Assembly: GCA_023101885.1 (NCBI GenBank)
Contig: JALPQD010000087.1
Location: 3,953,951-4,017,950, forward strand
DNA: 64,000 nt
Reading direction: 5' to 3'
From: Typhlomys cinereus
Taxonomy: Eukaryota > Chordata > Mammalia > Rodentia > Platacanthomyidae
A program made the position numbers and the translations under genes. The notes beneath the pieces were generated by a model, which made no database searches, was not told where the DNA came from, and worked only from the letters and a program-made list of their open reading frames with translations. Below are positions 24,258 to 36,135 of the stretch, one piece after another; the stretch's first letter is position 1, and every line of letters begins with the position of its first letter.

Positions 24258-25120
24258 GAACATCGCCTTGAAAAGAGAAAGTCGGGCTCAAGAGACAAAT
24301 CCAGCAGCCATGAAGGCCTCCTGAGAAAGCAGAAATTCTGGGTCATTCTCCTCACAAAAGGAAATAGTTGCTATTTCATTCATTTTAGATTTCAGTTAGA
24401 ACAAGGGTCAGCCAACAGACTCTGAAGGAGACAGGTGTGGCCAACGAGGGTACCCACTAGGCCCAAGAGACAGTCCAAGCCCCACATCAGTGTGTCTGGC
24501 AGAGGGGAGGAGAGCAAGGAAAGCTAGAGGAAAACTAATCAGGACATATTGCATATGTGTGTGAACTTGTCAAAGAATAAAAATAGACCAATAACCAAAA
24601 GTAAGGAGAAAACCCAAAGGGAAATATGGCCACCATTTAGTTCATTTTAAAATTTCAATTAGAGCATGAGAATATTTCTTCAAGTGATTGGCTTTGCAAA
24701 AACTAATTTCTAAGCACACAGAGTGATTTCTCACAATGCATGGGGGGGAGCAAGCTACTGCAAAGCTCATGAGACAACCTTAGTGAGGTAAGTTTCACAA
24801 ACATTTCACAGTAGAGTGAACATCAGTCGCAGGTTTTTCTCATGGGTTACTGAGTTCCCTGAGACACGCTGTCACAGATCCCAAAGGTGTAATCGCTGGG
24901 CTTCTTCCCATTTCTGTTCTATAACCGTCAGTGACACCAACCAGAGATTCCATCCATTCAAGGGGCCATGCAAACACCTGTGGTACTGGGTTAGGAACTA
25001 CTGCCAAGTCTAGAACCACATGCTAATCTGAACAAGGGAACAGAATTCCCTCTATGATTCTTACATTACAAAGATGCTATGCTAGAAGTGCAGGTGGGGG
25101 GCAAAAAGTCATGTTACATC
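24258..25120. other. Unassigned DNA with a weak internal direct repeat
   Basis: A TTCATTTTARATTTCARTTAGARCA-like stretch occurs at 24379-24403 and again at 24641-24666, about 262 bases apart, suggesting an old duplication or two pieces of one repeat. No family is recognised. Confidence 0.35.
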
Positions 25121-25208
25121 TTCTTGCTCTTCTTCCTCCTCGTTCTGCTTCTCCTCATTCTCCTCTTCTTCCTCCTTCTACTCTTTCTCCTCCAGTTCCT
25201 TCTTCATC
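25121..25208. repeat. Polypyrimidine (CTT/CTC) tract
   Basis: Nearly pure CTT, CTCC and TTCC words with isolated G and A interruptions over about 88 bases. Confidence 0.9.
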
Positions 25209-25351
25209 ACACGTGCTTCTGGTAAGGGGAATTGAAAATAACAAATTTATGGAAATTATAGAAAACCATTATGAAAAAATAGACAATAGGCTTCAAATCA
25301 ACCTTAATTTGAGTTTCTAAAGAGTAAACTTTAGAGTCAAGCAAATATACT

Positions 25352-25585
25352 ACTTACCTTTGTTTGGTTTTGTTTGCTGTGAGACAGGTCTTTATCTCTG
25401 GTGGACCTTAAATCACTGCATAGTGGAGTGCGACCTTAACATTCACATCCTGCCTCTGCTGTTGATTCTGCAGGGCTGAACCTCATGCTTGGCTCTGCTG
25501 GGCTGGGACTAGAACTCAGGGCCTCGTGCATGCTAGACAAGCACTCCATCACCCCAGCAACATTCCCAGTTCCATCTTCCTAATC
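25352..25585 (-). mobile_element. B1 plus ID composite SINE, antisense
   Basis: The + strand shows TTGCTGTGAGACAGGTCTTTATC (antisense B1 right end), then CATCCTGCCTCTGC, then GGACTAGAACTCAGGGCCTCGTGCATGCTAGACAAGC, which is an antisense ID element including its reversed box B. The arrangement is that of a B4-type ID/B1 composite. Confidence 0.75.
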
Positions 25586-25744
25586 CGGATGATGTTTTCT
25601 TCCCCATGGTTCAGAAAAGATGAGAGTTACACACGGGATTCTTCATAAGTTTCTGGGGGCATTTCTATGAGACTCTCTGTAGAGAGATGGCGTTATGAGG
25701 TTTCAAATGCATCATATTAGATGTATGTAAAATAATTAGCTGTT

Positions 25745-26010
25745 GGGGCTGTAGAGACAGGTTAGTCAGTGCTTAGTGTGCAAGCATGAGGACCTGAGAT
25801 AGATACCTAGAGCCCATGCTAAAAGATGCCAGCTGTGGCACCCAACACACAGGGGGTGGCATGGGGGGCTCATCAGCCAGCCACCTTGGCCTAATTGCCA
25901 AAGGCGGTGAGAAACTTTGCTTCATAACAATGGCAGGTCGTAATTGTCCTCTGGCATCTACACACGCACAAGAACACACTTGTACGTTTACACATGCACA
26001 CATGACAGCT
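25745..26010 (+). mobile_element. B4/RSINE-like SINE
   Basis: GGGGCTGTAGAGACAGGTTAG (head), CAAGCATGAGGACCTGAGATAG, CCAGCCACCTTGGCCTAATTG and CTCTGGCATCTACACACGCAC occur in the canonical order of this rodent SINE, followed by a CA-rich tail. Confidence 0.75.
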
Positions 26011-26610
26011 ACTGAACTACTACATTCTTCAAACTCATTTCAGACTCCATGTTTGGTGTGTCCATTAAGCATGCCTGATCCCTAAACTAAGCCTTAAAAG
26101 CCACAACTATGTGACAATGATTTGGAGTCATCATGATAACTCAGACATGTCTGGTGAGACTAAGAAAATGTCTGAATAATACAGACCACCCTTACATTAA
26201 TCCGTCTCAGCAATGCTGTTCGAAAGCTAACCAGAGCACAAAGAACACATTTCACTCTAGGTCATCACAGCACTCCAGTGCCCCAGTGAAACCTTGAAAG
26301 TCACTAATATGTAGACACAAAGGAGGTGACTTTCACTAAAGATTGATGCTTGCTCCAAAAATTCAAGGCAGACATTCAGAGAGTCAGTTAGTCTGGTCCA
26401 ATGAGCTTCAACTCATCTACTTGCCTGTCTTGTTTCTTGCATCATGTAGATGTCGTACATGTTATTAAACCTCTATTGTGTTTGTGAGCAATGAAATCTG
26501 CAAAAGAGTGAGGAGCAGAAAATAGTACTTTAATTGCATCAAAGCTGCATTTTGATAACCTGTGAATTTAGGTTGTTTACGTTAAAAGCTAAACAACATC
26601 CCCGTGTAGG
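26011..26610. other. Unique DNA, no gene seen
   Basis: No repeat or open frame of note. Confidence 0.4.
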
Positions 26611-26926
26611 TGTGATAGTTAATCTAATTGGTCAGATTGACAGGCTGAGAGGTACCCAGGGGATTAGTAGAGTGCCCCTCTGGACCAGTCTGTGAAGAGT
26701 TTGCAGAGATGATTAACTAAAATGGAGGTCCTTATTGTGGAGGTCCAGGTGGAACATGGACCTGAAGGTGTGGGGGTTTCCCTTTTTCTACTTCCTGGCC
26801 ACTCTGGAGTGTGCTTCTGTGCCCCACGAAGCCCTTCTCACCAGGATGGAGAGAAACCAGAGACCCCATGAGTGAGAATAAGTCCTTCTTAACTCCATCT
26901 CAGGCATTTGATTAGCGAGTGTTACA
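26611..26926 (+). mobile_element. MLT1-like solo LTR (MaLR)
   Basis: It starts TGTGATAGTTAATCTAATTG and ends GTTACA, the TG...CA ends expected of an LTR. Internal landmarks include CAGATTGACAGGCTGAG and the polyadenylation-region-like GAGAATAAGTCC. No internal retroviral sequence flanks it, so it is a solo LTR. The 5-bp flanks do not match well, as expected for an old insertion. Confidence 0.6.
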
Positions 26927-27300
26927 GTTACTTGTTTTTATTACTATTATTGTTGTGAGACACAAAGTACTCCCACACAAGCAACTTAAGGGAGAAAAGG
27001 AGATTTTTATTTAGCTCAAAGTTCCAGAAGGGATGGTTCGTCCTGACAGGAGTCACACAGCAGGAGAAAAAAGGCCAGGACCAAGAAGCAAGAAGCTGGT
27101 TCAGGTCACCACAGCCATCATTAGGAGCTAGAGAGAGCAAGCGGAAGAGGAAGCAGGGCCAGGCTGACAAACCTCCAGGCTGCCCTGTGACCCGCCTTCC
27201 TCCCACAGGGCTCCGCCTCCTGAAGGTACCACAGCCTTCTTAAACCTTAGCTCGGCACTGAGCACATGGGCCTGCTGGAAGCAACTCACATTCAGAAAGG
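26927..27300 (+). repeat. LTR-like rodent interspersed repeat, copy 2
   Basis: Directly abutting the preceding LTR, the segment has ACAAGCAACTTAAGGGAGAAAAGG, GATTTTTATTTAGCTCA, CTTCCTCCCACAGGGCTCCGCCTCC and AACTCACATTC, the same order as the copies at 20671 and 38778. It is more diverged than either. Class is inferred. Confidence 0.55.
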
Positions 27301-29700
27301 CAAAGTCTGACTCTGGAAGAGATGAAAGCTTGTTGAGTAATAGTGATAATGCACATGAACTGAACCTAATGCCCCAGTGGACTCTGCTGTAAGCTAAGAC
27401 TTCATGATTTCAGGGTGAGTTCACGCGCGTGGATCTCTGTACCCCATGACCACACTGAGAGAGACACTTCCCTTCGGCTGGACAGCACAGTCATGAAGGG
27501 CACGTAAGATCCTTACATCATACAGAAAGCAGCAATAACCATCTGGAGGGAATTTACAATTTGTATAAGATCCAGAGCCTGAGAATCATTTTCTGCTGGA
27601 GACACAGGACAATTAGTCAAAGGTCACTTTTTACCTGATCACAGTGGTTATATCAATCAATGTCGTCAGCCATTAGCTGACCGCTGACGTGGCTAGGTGC
27701 TGGCTAGTGTGGCAAAGCCAGACGCTTCCTGTCCACTCCCTGTGCTTCAGTGAGGTTTCCTCTGTCATGTGTGTATTTGACCCTTTCTTGAAAGAGAAGC
27801 AGTAGGGGATTACAACCAACACAAAGGTTGGTGTTTTCCTTCATGAGCTGCTGATAAGAAAAGTGAAAAGGATATGGACATGAGTATTAGTAAAGTGGTG
27901 TGAGTTTATGCAGGTATTGACCTTGTGGTGAATTTTTTTATATATTTTAACTTTATTATTAAAAAGAAAATTTTAAAATAGGAGTGAACTTCACAACATT
28001 GTACAGGAAACAAAGCATCCCATTGGACTGTCTACCGCCATCCTCACACTTTTGGATCCACTTCTTCAATCGCTGTTTGAAAAAAAATTTACAGCAATTG
28101 AAAGGCTTAAAAATAGCAAAAAACAAAAAGAAGACAGCATATCATATATTAATTACATGTCACATATGTTAATACTTATACATTCTAGTGTGCACATGTG
28201 ATGCGTGAAATATTTTTCCTGTGAAGTAATGTTAATTACTTTAGATTTCCTCGCTTCCAGGTGATTTTATTTGCAATCCATACAAAGGTTTGGCCTTAAA
28301 GCAACATTTAAACAGTTGACTTTAAGTAAATCCATGAATGGTAAGAACAACGAAGTAGTTCATTCACTAACGAATAAAACAAATTACCAGACACCAACTC
28401 CCAAACCAAGAGCGATGTACAAATGTCTGAGTTTGTTCTCAAAAATAAGTGGCAAACAATTGAAAAAACAAAACAAACAGCTTCATAGACTAATTTTAGA
28501 GCCATCAGCTTGCAGGCGCAACTTCCACTTTGGCATCGGAACAGTTAAAGAGCATATAGCCTATCACGCCATCCTCGCCACTATGGGCCATCAGTTATGT
28601 GTTTTAAAAATCCACAGCATCATCCTGCTAATTCAATAGCAAAACCTCCTCGATTAGACACTTCTGTAAAATAGCAAATTAACTAATCTCTTATTATAGA
28701 AAGTGCCATTTTCACAATTTAATAAAACACAAATCCATTACAGCAAATAAGGTTAATGAGGAAAAATGTCACGGGGAGTCTAAGAAATGCAACTGTGTAA
28801 TGTGCTAATGAGTCCCCTAAAAAGTAGGTCATCCTCTGAAGTGCCATATCTCTGAAGCCACAAAGAAATATGGAGTCATAACACCCCAAACATTATAGGC
28901 ACAAACACTGCTTTGTGGATTCATTTAGACTCGTGATCTTCATGTGGTATCATTTTCATTGTGTAGCACCTGAGACAGAATTTGATTGACTTGAGATTCC
29001 TGGTTATGGTCCGTCACCACAGGGAAGTGACAGCTACAGAAGCTTGAAGCAGCTGGTGATGTCACAACCCCAGCAACAGCAGTGGGCAAAGATCAATTCA
29101 TGCCAGCTTCTTGCTTCCCAGGCTCTCTGAATCTTTATACGTCAGTCCACCTGCCTCGGGATCTAGCCTGCTCATAAAGAGTTGCGTCTCCTTAGATGGT
29201 GGTGCAATCAAAGCAGCCTGTCCCCAGCGTGCCCGCAGGCCAGCCTTACTCTAGAGAGAATCCCTCCCATGTGTGCCTGGAGTCCTGACACCTACATGTA
29301 AGGCCGGCATCTACTATGCTTCCTCTCATAAAATTTTACTTTCGACAGCAACAAAAGTTGCTCGGACTCAGGACTTTAGGGAAATGAAGGGAAAGATTGG
29401 TGTGCCCTGTGTATTGGAGGGACTATACGCCAGGCATCTTTCCCTCCTGTGGTGTCAATCAATTGAGGATTTACGTGTATCCAGGAGGGAAAAGGCTTGC
29501 TTCACTGGGCATAATGTTCCCCAGGCCCGTCCACGTTGTAACGGCAAGATGTCCTTCTCTGTACTTGCACACTGTTCTGCTGGGTACGTAGACCTTTCCT
29601 CCACTGACAGATGCCTGTGTGTTTTTACATGGCAGCTATTATGCGAACATTACAATGAATGCAGCTGATGCCTCAATGCAGATAGCTCTGGGGAACACTG
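27301..29700. other. Repeat-poor AT-rich unique DNA, no gene established
   Basis: About 2.4 kb without young repeats. A 122-codon + frame at 28271-28639 is K/N/Q-rich and unlike any family I know, and a 131-codon + frame at 29273-29668 likewise. The stretch 28230-28800 has several TTAATTAC/TTAACTAAT-type homeodomain cores, so conserved noncoding DNA is a possible explanation (inference). Confidence 0.35.
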
Positions 29701-29701
29701 T

Positions 29702-29864
29702 CACGGCTTGAATGCGAACTTCCCCACGGGCTTCTGCATTTGAATCCTTAGCTGGTGTGAATATTTTGGAAGGGTGTCAAATCTTTACGAGATAGAGCCT
29801 TGCTGGAGAAGGCCTTTCACAGGGGGCAGCTGTGAGGTTTGGTGGCCCAGCCATACTTCCTCTT

Positions 29865-29907
<43 letters not shown>

Positions 29908-30085
29908 CCCTCTCAATGACCTGAACCAGCCTCTTGCTTCTGCCTTCAGCTGTATCTTCTACCGTGTGATTCCTATCAGAATGGACTATACCCTCTCTAG
30001 AACCATAAGCCAAAAAACACCCCTTTCTTGCCTAAACTGGTTGTGTACAAGGGTTGTCTCACAGCAAAAATGAAAGCAGCTGCAA
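29702..30085 (+). mobile_element. MaLR-type solo LTR with internal TC expansion
   Basis: CACGGCTTGAATGCGAACTTC, GATAGAGCCTTGCTGGAG, GGTGGCCCAGCCATACTTCC, AATGGACTATACCCTCTCTAG, CATAAGCCAAAAAACACCCC and a CACAGCAAAAATG-type terminus follow the order of rodent MaLR LTRs. A (TC)n run at 29865-29900 sits within it. No internal viral genes are present. Confidence 0.7.
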
Positions 30086-30301
30086 CAGAGGCCGATCTTT
30101 TTTGTTTTTTTATTATTTAGGGTTCATACGTGAATATAGCTAATTTATTATATTTTCATACATTAAATCCACAGTCCCATCTTCTCACCTCTTTTATAAC
30201 CTTTCTTCTTCCATGCCAGTTTCACTATTTTTTTGTCTTTTTGCATGAATGGCTCACTGAGTATTATCTGCAGCATGCCATCAAAGCCAATTTCTTTTCA
30301 C

Positions 30302-30363
30302 ATATATATGTATAATATATGTATATATATATATATATGTATGTATGTATACATATATATAGT
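30302..30363. repeat. TA/TATG microsatellite
   Basis: TATATG and TA repeats of about 60 bases within the old L1 fragment. Confidence 0.9.
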
Positions 30364-30540
30364 ACATAGTGCTCATCCAAAGAAGCTGCAGGATCTTGTG
30401 TAAATTCTATTTTTAACTTACTGAAAAGCTTCCACACTGTTCCTATAATGACTCTATCAATTTTTACCCCCACAAAGAATACATAAAAACTTCCTTTCTT
30501 TCATATTTCTACCAACACTTACCTGTCATTTTTGTTTATT

Positions 30541-30662
30541 TTTTGACCCAGGGTGTCATGCGCATCCTAGACTGTCCAGGTCATTCTGCTTCTGCCTTCC
30601 TAGTGCTGGGATTACAGGGGTGCTCTGCTGCCTGCCCTCGGCCTTTGATCCCTCATACCAGC
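30541..30662 (-). mobile_element. B1-like SINE nested in old L1
   Basis: The + strand shows TTGACCCAGGGTGTCATGC, then CATTCTGCTTCTGCCTTCCTAGTGCTGGGATTACAGG, the antisense landmark of a 7SL-derived B1. It interrupts the L1 ORF2 sequence on both sides. Confidence 0.75.
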
Positions 30663-31013
30663 TCTCCCTAAAGGATGAGTTGACTTTGATTTCCAGCTCC
30701 CTGGTGATTTGTAATGCCCAGTATCTTTCATGTATCTGTCAGTCACTTCTATGTCTCTGGAAAGAATTTTCTTCTGATCCCTTTCCTAGTTGTTAGTCAA
30801 ATTCTTCACATGGATTCTACGAGGCGACTCACTTGTGTGTTCTGGCTATCAACAGCCCATCGGCTGTGTGATTCGCAAGAATGTTCTCTTCCTCTCAGCT
30901 TGCCTCCTTTTCTTATTCATTGTTTACTGTACTTTCCAGAAACTTTTTAGTTTAAATAGTTCCACCTGTTCTTATCAGAATGTAGTTTACTTATTTGAGC
31001 AAAAAATGAGGAA

Positions 31014-31015
31014 AG

Positions 31016-31053
<38 letters not shown>
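31014..31053. repeat. (GA)n microsatellite
   Basis: GAGAGAGAAAGAGAGAG... for about 40 bases, one AAA interruption. Confidence 0.95.
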
Positions 31054-31379
31054 TCAGGGAACAACTTCTTTGGAAATGGATTTCTATCCTTCTACCTGCT
31101 TCCAGGGATTGAATTCAGGTTGCCACATTTTCTATTGGGCTTCTTATCCAATGAGCTTCCGTTTAGTGATTCCAGAAAAGTTAGGAAAATAAAAGTGAGC
31201 ATGGTTTTCTAAATCTTGCACTGTGGGAAGAGGTGCCAAAGCAGCCGTGCTCTGGTTTCAGTAGTAATGATGTCGGAAGAGCTTGTTGGGTTCCAGAATT
31301 AATTTCATCGTTATCATTCAGCAAGACGAGTTTCATGATGATATTTTCCTATAGCAGGCACAAAACTATGCATAGTTGC

Positions 31380-31980
31380 TCATTTTTCTCATTCACAGAC
31401 CCCTGACTGCCCTGCCCACCCCTTCTCTTCCCTATCTTACCCCTGATGCACCCCACCCCCACCCTGCCGCTCGAGGCTCCTGATCTCCCTTACTGTTCCT
31501 CTCAGCTATCCTGACACATGTACCCCATTGCACCCCTTCACCCTATCAGCCTTTTACCTTTGTCTCTCACAGACCCACCCTGTCTGCCTCCATGCCCTAC
31601 ATAGATGCATATTCATGGCTACATGAATTCTAATTTTTTTGTTCTTTCACACTTTTATACAAAAATACGGCAAACCCCTTACCACCCAATCCTGTTCCCC
31701 CAAGTCTTCCCACTGCATACTTCCTCCTTTCCAGCCAGTCTCCCTCCTATGTTCATGTCTTTTTGCATATGTGGTCCACTGGGTTTCATCTGGGATGTCT
31801 GGACTGTCAGGTGCCTGAGCACTTGCTGGGCATGGATGACTTACCGACAGTGGGTGAATCACTGAGTAAAGAGCACCCCTTCTGCCGGGCATCACCATTA
31901 AATTGTTGCTCAGAGAGACGTACTGTCTCTTCCCCTTCCATAATGAAATGAAGGTCTTATCTTAGAGTAGTGACATCACT
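31380..31980 (-). mobile_element. L1 3' UTR fragment, antisense
   Basis: On the + strand a C-rich tract (about 31390-31480) is followed by TTTTTGCATATGTGGTCCACTGGG, GCACTTGCTGGGCATGGATGAC, GGTGAATCACTGAGTAAAGAG and CTTCCCCTTCCATAATG. This is the antisense order of a rodent L1 3' UTR. Boundaries are approximate and no ORF2 coding sequence is intact. Confidence 0.55.
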
Positions 31981-32060
31981 GCCATGCGTTGGGTGCACCA
32001 ACCCTGCCATGACCAGAGGACACTGGCAGTGCCCTCCCCACCTGCAGAGTCTGACATTTT

Positions 32061-34064
32061 TACCACCCCCTCTTCTATACAGCCATATGAAGCTAACTCT
32101 GGACTCACAGAGGGAAACTTGTATACAGTCTCTCTCTGGGTGTCTTGCTCTGTCTAGCTGGTTGTGATTTGATATGTGGGGACATAGCCTGAACCTTCTC
32201 TGTGGGGTTCACCTTTCTCTCCCACCACTTCTTCCCAAGCAAGGGGCTTGCAGGGCATAGGCCGTGGGCAAAGAGTCGCTTTGCACACACATTAGAACAC
32301 CCCGACTGACAGATGCACATGTCCTCCTGTCCTGATGGACACTCAGGATACCGCCAAGCAAACCCCAGCAGATTCCTTTTCCAAAGCCATCTCTGCTGTG
32401 GTGGCTCCACCCACGAAGCCACCAAAGGAGACTCTCATCAGCTTCCATTCACAAGGACGGCTCCGCTCAGCTCATCCACGTTCCACAGGGAAACCGTTTC
32501 CTCACTCCTGTGGCGAAACCAACAGTTGTGCCCAAGAAAGAGAGGAAAAGGTGAGCACTCTATCACATCTCTATCCCAGGTTAAAGCCAAACCTAGGCAG
32601 CTGACCCCACCCCTGGGCCACCAGAAACCAAGTGGATTCCAAAGTCTGGGTTGGTTAAAGAGAGTAGTCAGGATTTTTCCACTGAAATAATTTCACATCA
32701 AAAGCAGGAAAGTTGTGGTAAGGACTTTAACACGCAAGTAGCTGAAATATAACTTTTGGCACTATGCATCACAAAGAAAATAAGTAAAGAAAGGTAGTTT
32801 TTAGTTTTAGGAAAAGGAAAGCATAGGATTTTTAAATCTCTTTGTCAATGTCTGTCCATGAAAGTAATATCATTTTTAGAAAAATAAAAAAGAAAGAAGG
32901 AGTCTTAACTAGGATTTGGCATTGTGTGAGCTTGTGAGCTTTGAGCAACAGTAGCTAAACATTCTGAGTGAAATGGCTCTTGTGGATATAAAATGAGGCA
33001 TGTGAACCCCACAGCCAGGAGGAAGTGGGGGTGGAGAGCGAGGGGTCCGGTTCTGACAGGCTTACACAGCAATGACGCACCGTCCCACAGATGGAAGGAG
33101 CTTGAACTCTATGACGACATGATGCACAATCCTGCTCTCCTACCCTCCCGCCCTCGCCAGGCATCACAACGCCACGAGACTGTGTGCCTGACCTTCCAAC
33201 CCTGACTCTTACCCAGAAAAGAATACGAAAGATCATTTTCTGTTTTCACTCAGGGTGACTAAGACAAGAAGCTAATCGATTCCAGAGCTCTCTGGAATAA
33301 TCACCTCCGTGGATGGGATGGGCAGTGACATCACAGTCACTCCAAGACACATCTTGTGCTCTGAATGCATCAGACATGTGCTTTGAAGCTTACTCTTCTT
33401 AACTGTTTGAAAGCGTGTTCTCAATTAAAAGGGCAGAACGAGCACTCATTGTCTAGTCACAGACTATTGAATGAGAGAGTCCATTTCTTAGCTCCCTTTA
33501 GACCAGGACGTAAGTCCACAATCAGCATGCTCAGTTTCCCTGGATTCCAAAGCAATTTGAAATCATGACTTAGTAAAGCTAAACAAATTTATTTAGACTT
33601 TATCCAATCCAAGGGGAGAGATGCCCTAGTTTCATCTCTGCTGTATCTGTGACAATCTTATAGCTTGTAGAAATTCTTGAGACAGGCTAGAACTAAAACA
33701 TACCAGAGAAGTATGAGGCAGGTTAAGTCCTGTTTTTCTTGGGAAAGGTACCCTGGGTCATCATGTCTCTGGTCTTTGTTACAGAGATGACTTTTATTGA
33801 GTTGAGGCTGAGGAAACTGGGATTATAAAGATCTCCATTTGTTGAAAGAGGAAAGGACCTGGGGGTTTTGCCTTTTGTTTGTTTCAGCAGGATGTAGGAT
33901 CCCAAAGTCCTAAGCCCACACCTCCTGCAGATAGAGAGCAGAAGATTCAGCATCTTTTCCTGGGGTCAGCTGCTACCCCCTTCTGCATCTGTATTAATAC
34001 ATTAACTTTCAAATGGAAAAAAGATCATCTAATAGCCAAAAGAAAAGGCATAAGTATGCTTCTA
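32061..34064. other. Unique DNA, no gene established
   Basis: Frames of up to 125 codons (32313-32690 +) overlap frames on the other strand and carry no domain. No named repeat is recognised. Confidence 0.35.
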
Positions 34065-34084
34065 TTTTATTTATTTATTTTGTG

Positions 34085-34136
<52 letters not shown>

Positions 34137-34361
34137 GCACTGTGTGTTCCCATGGAGATTCAAGGGTGACTCTAGGAATCATCCCAGATTGCTTCTTTGC
34201 TTCTTCCTCCTTTTTGCTTTGCTCTGGGATTTCCTAGGCACCACCCACCAAGTCCAGAAGTGCAGGCTTCCTCCACGTCTGCCTGACATTTTTATTTGGG
34301 ATCAAGGATTTGAACTCAAGTCCTTCTGTTTGTCTTAACCTCTGAGCCATCTCTCCAGCCT
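34065..34361 (-). mobile_element. tRNA-derived SINE, family B, antisense
   Basis: On the + strand it runs from an ATTTATTTATT tail and (GT)n (34086-34130) through GAGGGCACTGTGTGTTCCC, TGCTCTGGGATTTCCTAGGC and AGGATTTGAACTCAAG (reverse box B) to GAGCCATCTCTCCAGCC (reverse box A and 5' end). Body words match the copies at 17062, 54945 and 63658. Confidence 0.85.
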
Positions 34362-35338
34362 CACAAATGTGTTTCTAGTGAGTATCTCTTCAGAGCTTCA
34401 GCGCAGCACCACATTTGAAGATGCCAAGGGTTTGGTACCGAGACATGGATCTGTCATAACAAAACACAGTTTTCACTTCAAAAGTGATAACACAGCTAGG
34501 CAGGAAAGGTGGACCAGCGTGCAAATGTTCTCTTTGTTATATCACACAGTCATATTGCAAATGTGAAGCTGTCTGGGTCTGCTTACACCGTGAGGTCATA
34601 AAATCACTTTTAAAAAATTCTTGCCTTGAGTAGTAAAGTCAAAAAGCATCAAACAACTTTTGCTTTTCCAATTATTACTTGTCTCATTGTTTTCTGTTTC
34701 CCTTCTCAGTTACATGAGGTGCAAGACTCTACCAGCACACAAAGATACACACAGATTTAGTAGGACTGGCAGTTTTCCCAAAGGTTAAGAGAATGTATTG
34801 TGATACAGTCTCAAAGTACCACAAAGTCTGTTTTGTTCAGTGATTTAGTTGGCAATAATCACAAACTGGAGGATTGAAAAGACCTTTGTCTAAGAAGAAA
34901 CACCAGAGGAGTAGAAACTTGAAACTATCTACATTTAAGCAGTGGAAAAGTAGTGCCTGGGTAGATGGTGATATTATTTTTAAACACATCATCCATTTCT
35001 ATAAAGTCTGTGAGAGAAATCTTTATATTCTTTTTGACAACACAATTTATCACTTCAAAAAATGTCTATGTACTCCTTGCAAAGAAATTATTAATGTATC
35101 AATCCAAAAACCAACATGCTATTTTATCCATAAAAATGTGCATTGCAGTTGAATTTGGTAAAACACAATTTCTTTTCTCTTTCCCCGAGCAAACTGACTG
35201 CTGATGCTAGAAAATAGAACGTTAACAACATCATATGAGAGTTACAGGTTCAACAGAGAGGTGCTAAAAATGGGAGGCAGCAGGGTGAGGGGTCAAGTAA
35301 TGATCAGGCTTTGGCATGTCCCATTGGATTTTCCAAAC
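34362..35338. other. Unique AT-rich DNA, no gene seen
   Basis: Frames of 65-92 codons, K/N/I-rich, without domains. No repeat family seen. Confidence 0.4.
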
Positions 35339-35339
35339 C

Positions 35340-35402
35340 TGGACAATGAATATTCATCTTTTTACAAACGTGGACAAGTGGACAATGCATATTCATGTTT
35401 TT
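35340..35402. repeat. Two-copy 39-bp imperfect tandem duplication
   Basis: TGGACAATGAATATTCATCTTTT at 35340 recurs at 35379 as TGGACAATGCATATTCATGTTTT. Confidence 0.75.
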
Positions 35403-35879
35403 CCCATTATAGCTTGCAAGGCCATCCCCACAGAAGATGATTATGCTTTCTGAGGCTTTATCCTAACACTGAGTCTAGTGGCTCGCTATCTTGTCGTTAA
35501 TGAAGAAGCCTGTGCTCCACCAGAGACCATCTGCTGTCCCTCGTGCCTCTTCCTTCTCCCCTGGTCCCTTCTCATGGCACATCTGGCCTGTTCCTCTCCA
35601 GCACGTTAGTATACTACTCATGCATAGCTCTGGAGCCTTGTCCTTTCCTCTCCTGCAAATGTCTAATTCTCCACTGTTCTCCTCCAAGTCTTTCCTTGAA
35701 TGTCACCTTCAAGGCAGCCAAACTAATTTAAATTTGCCACGCCCACATGAGAGCCACACTTTGAGTCAATCCTAATCATTGTATATGCTATTTTTTATTT
35801 TTTATTTTATTTTCATTTTCTTCAGCTATTTAACCTCCTGAAATTAATATATAACTACTGCTTTGTTGCTTTGTGCAGT
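35403..35879. other. Unique DNA, no gene seen
   Basis: Overlapping frames of 60-95 codons on both strands at 35475-35775 without domains. Confidence 0.4.
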
Positions 35880-36070
35880 GTTAAGGTCTGTGTCTATCTT
35901 GAGACAGGGACTCATTAGGCATGGAACTTCTGGTCAAGCAATCCACCTGTTTAGCCTTCTGAGTGACTATAACTTCAATAACAGACTCTGTCTCAAAATG
36001 TAAGGTGGAGAGCAACTGAAGAAGACATCTGCTATCAACATTTGTCCTCCACACACATGTGAATATGTGT
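35880..36070. mobile_element. Old B1/B4 SINE pieces
   Basis: TCTTGAGACAGGGACTCATTAGG and CAATCCACCTGTTTAGCC look like an antisense B1 piece. AGACTCTGTCTCAAAATG followed by CATTTGTCCTCCACACACATG looks like the sense 3' end of a B4-like element. Both are worn and the boundary between them is unclear. Confidence 0.45.
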
Positions 36071-36080
36071 GTGAGAGAGG

Positions 36081-36132
<52 letters not shown>
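36071..36132. repeat. (GA)n microsatellite
   Basis: About 25 GA units preceded by GAGAGAGGAAAAGAG. Glu/Arg-alternating frames here are artefacts. Confidence 0.95.

Positions 36133-36135
<3 letters not shown>

Larger units (their letters stand above)
30100..31010 (-). mobile_element. Old L1 fragment (ORF2 C-terminal region and 3' UTR), antisense
   Basis: Read on the - strand, 30385-30540 and 30663-30980 follow the L1 ORF2 C-terminal order (the 'cccaccagcaatg', 'ttgatttgcatttcc', 'catctttcatgtatctg', 'tcctttcctag' and 'ctttttagttt' landmarks on the + strand). The reading frame is destroyed. 30100-30290 looks like part of the 3' UTR. A B1 at 30541-30662 splits it, so the L1 predates that SINE. 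Confidence 0.7.

Noticed and set aside
24066..24425. 119-codon + frame as a small gene
   Set aside because: Spans a tandem duplication and possible repeat DNA, with no recognisable domain or conserved start context.
29702..30085. Part of a complete endogenous retrovirus
   Set aside because: No second LTR, primer binding site or gag/pol-like coding sequence in the flanks; it is a solo LTR.
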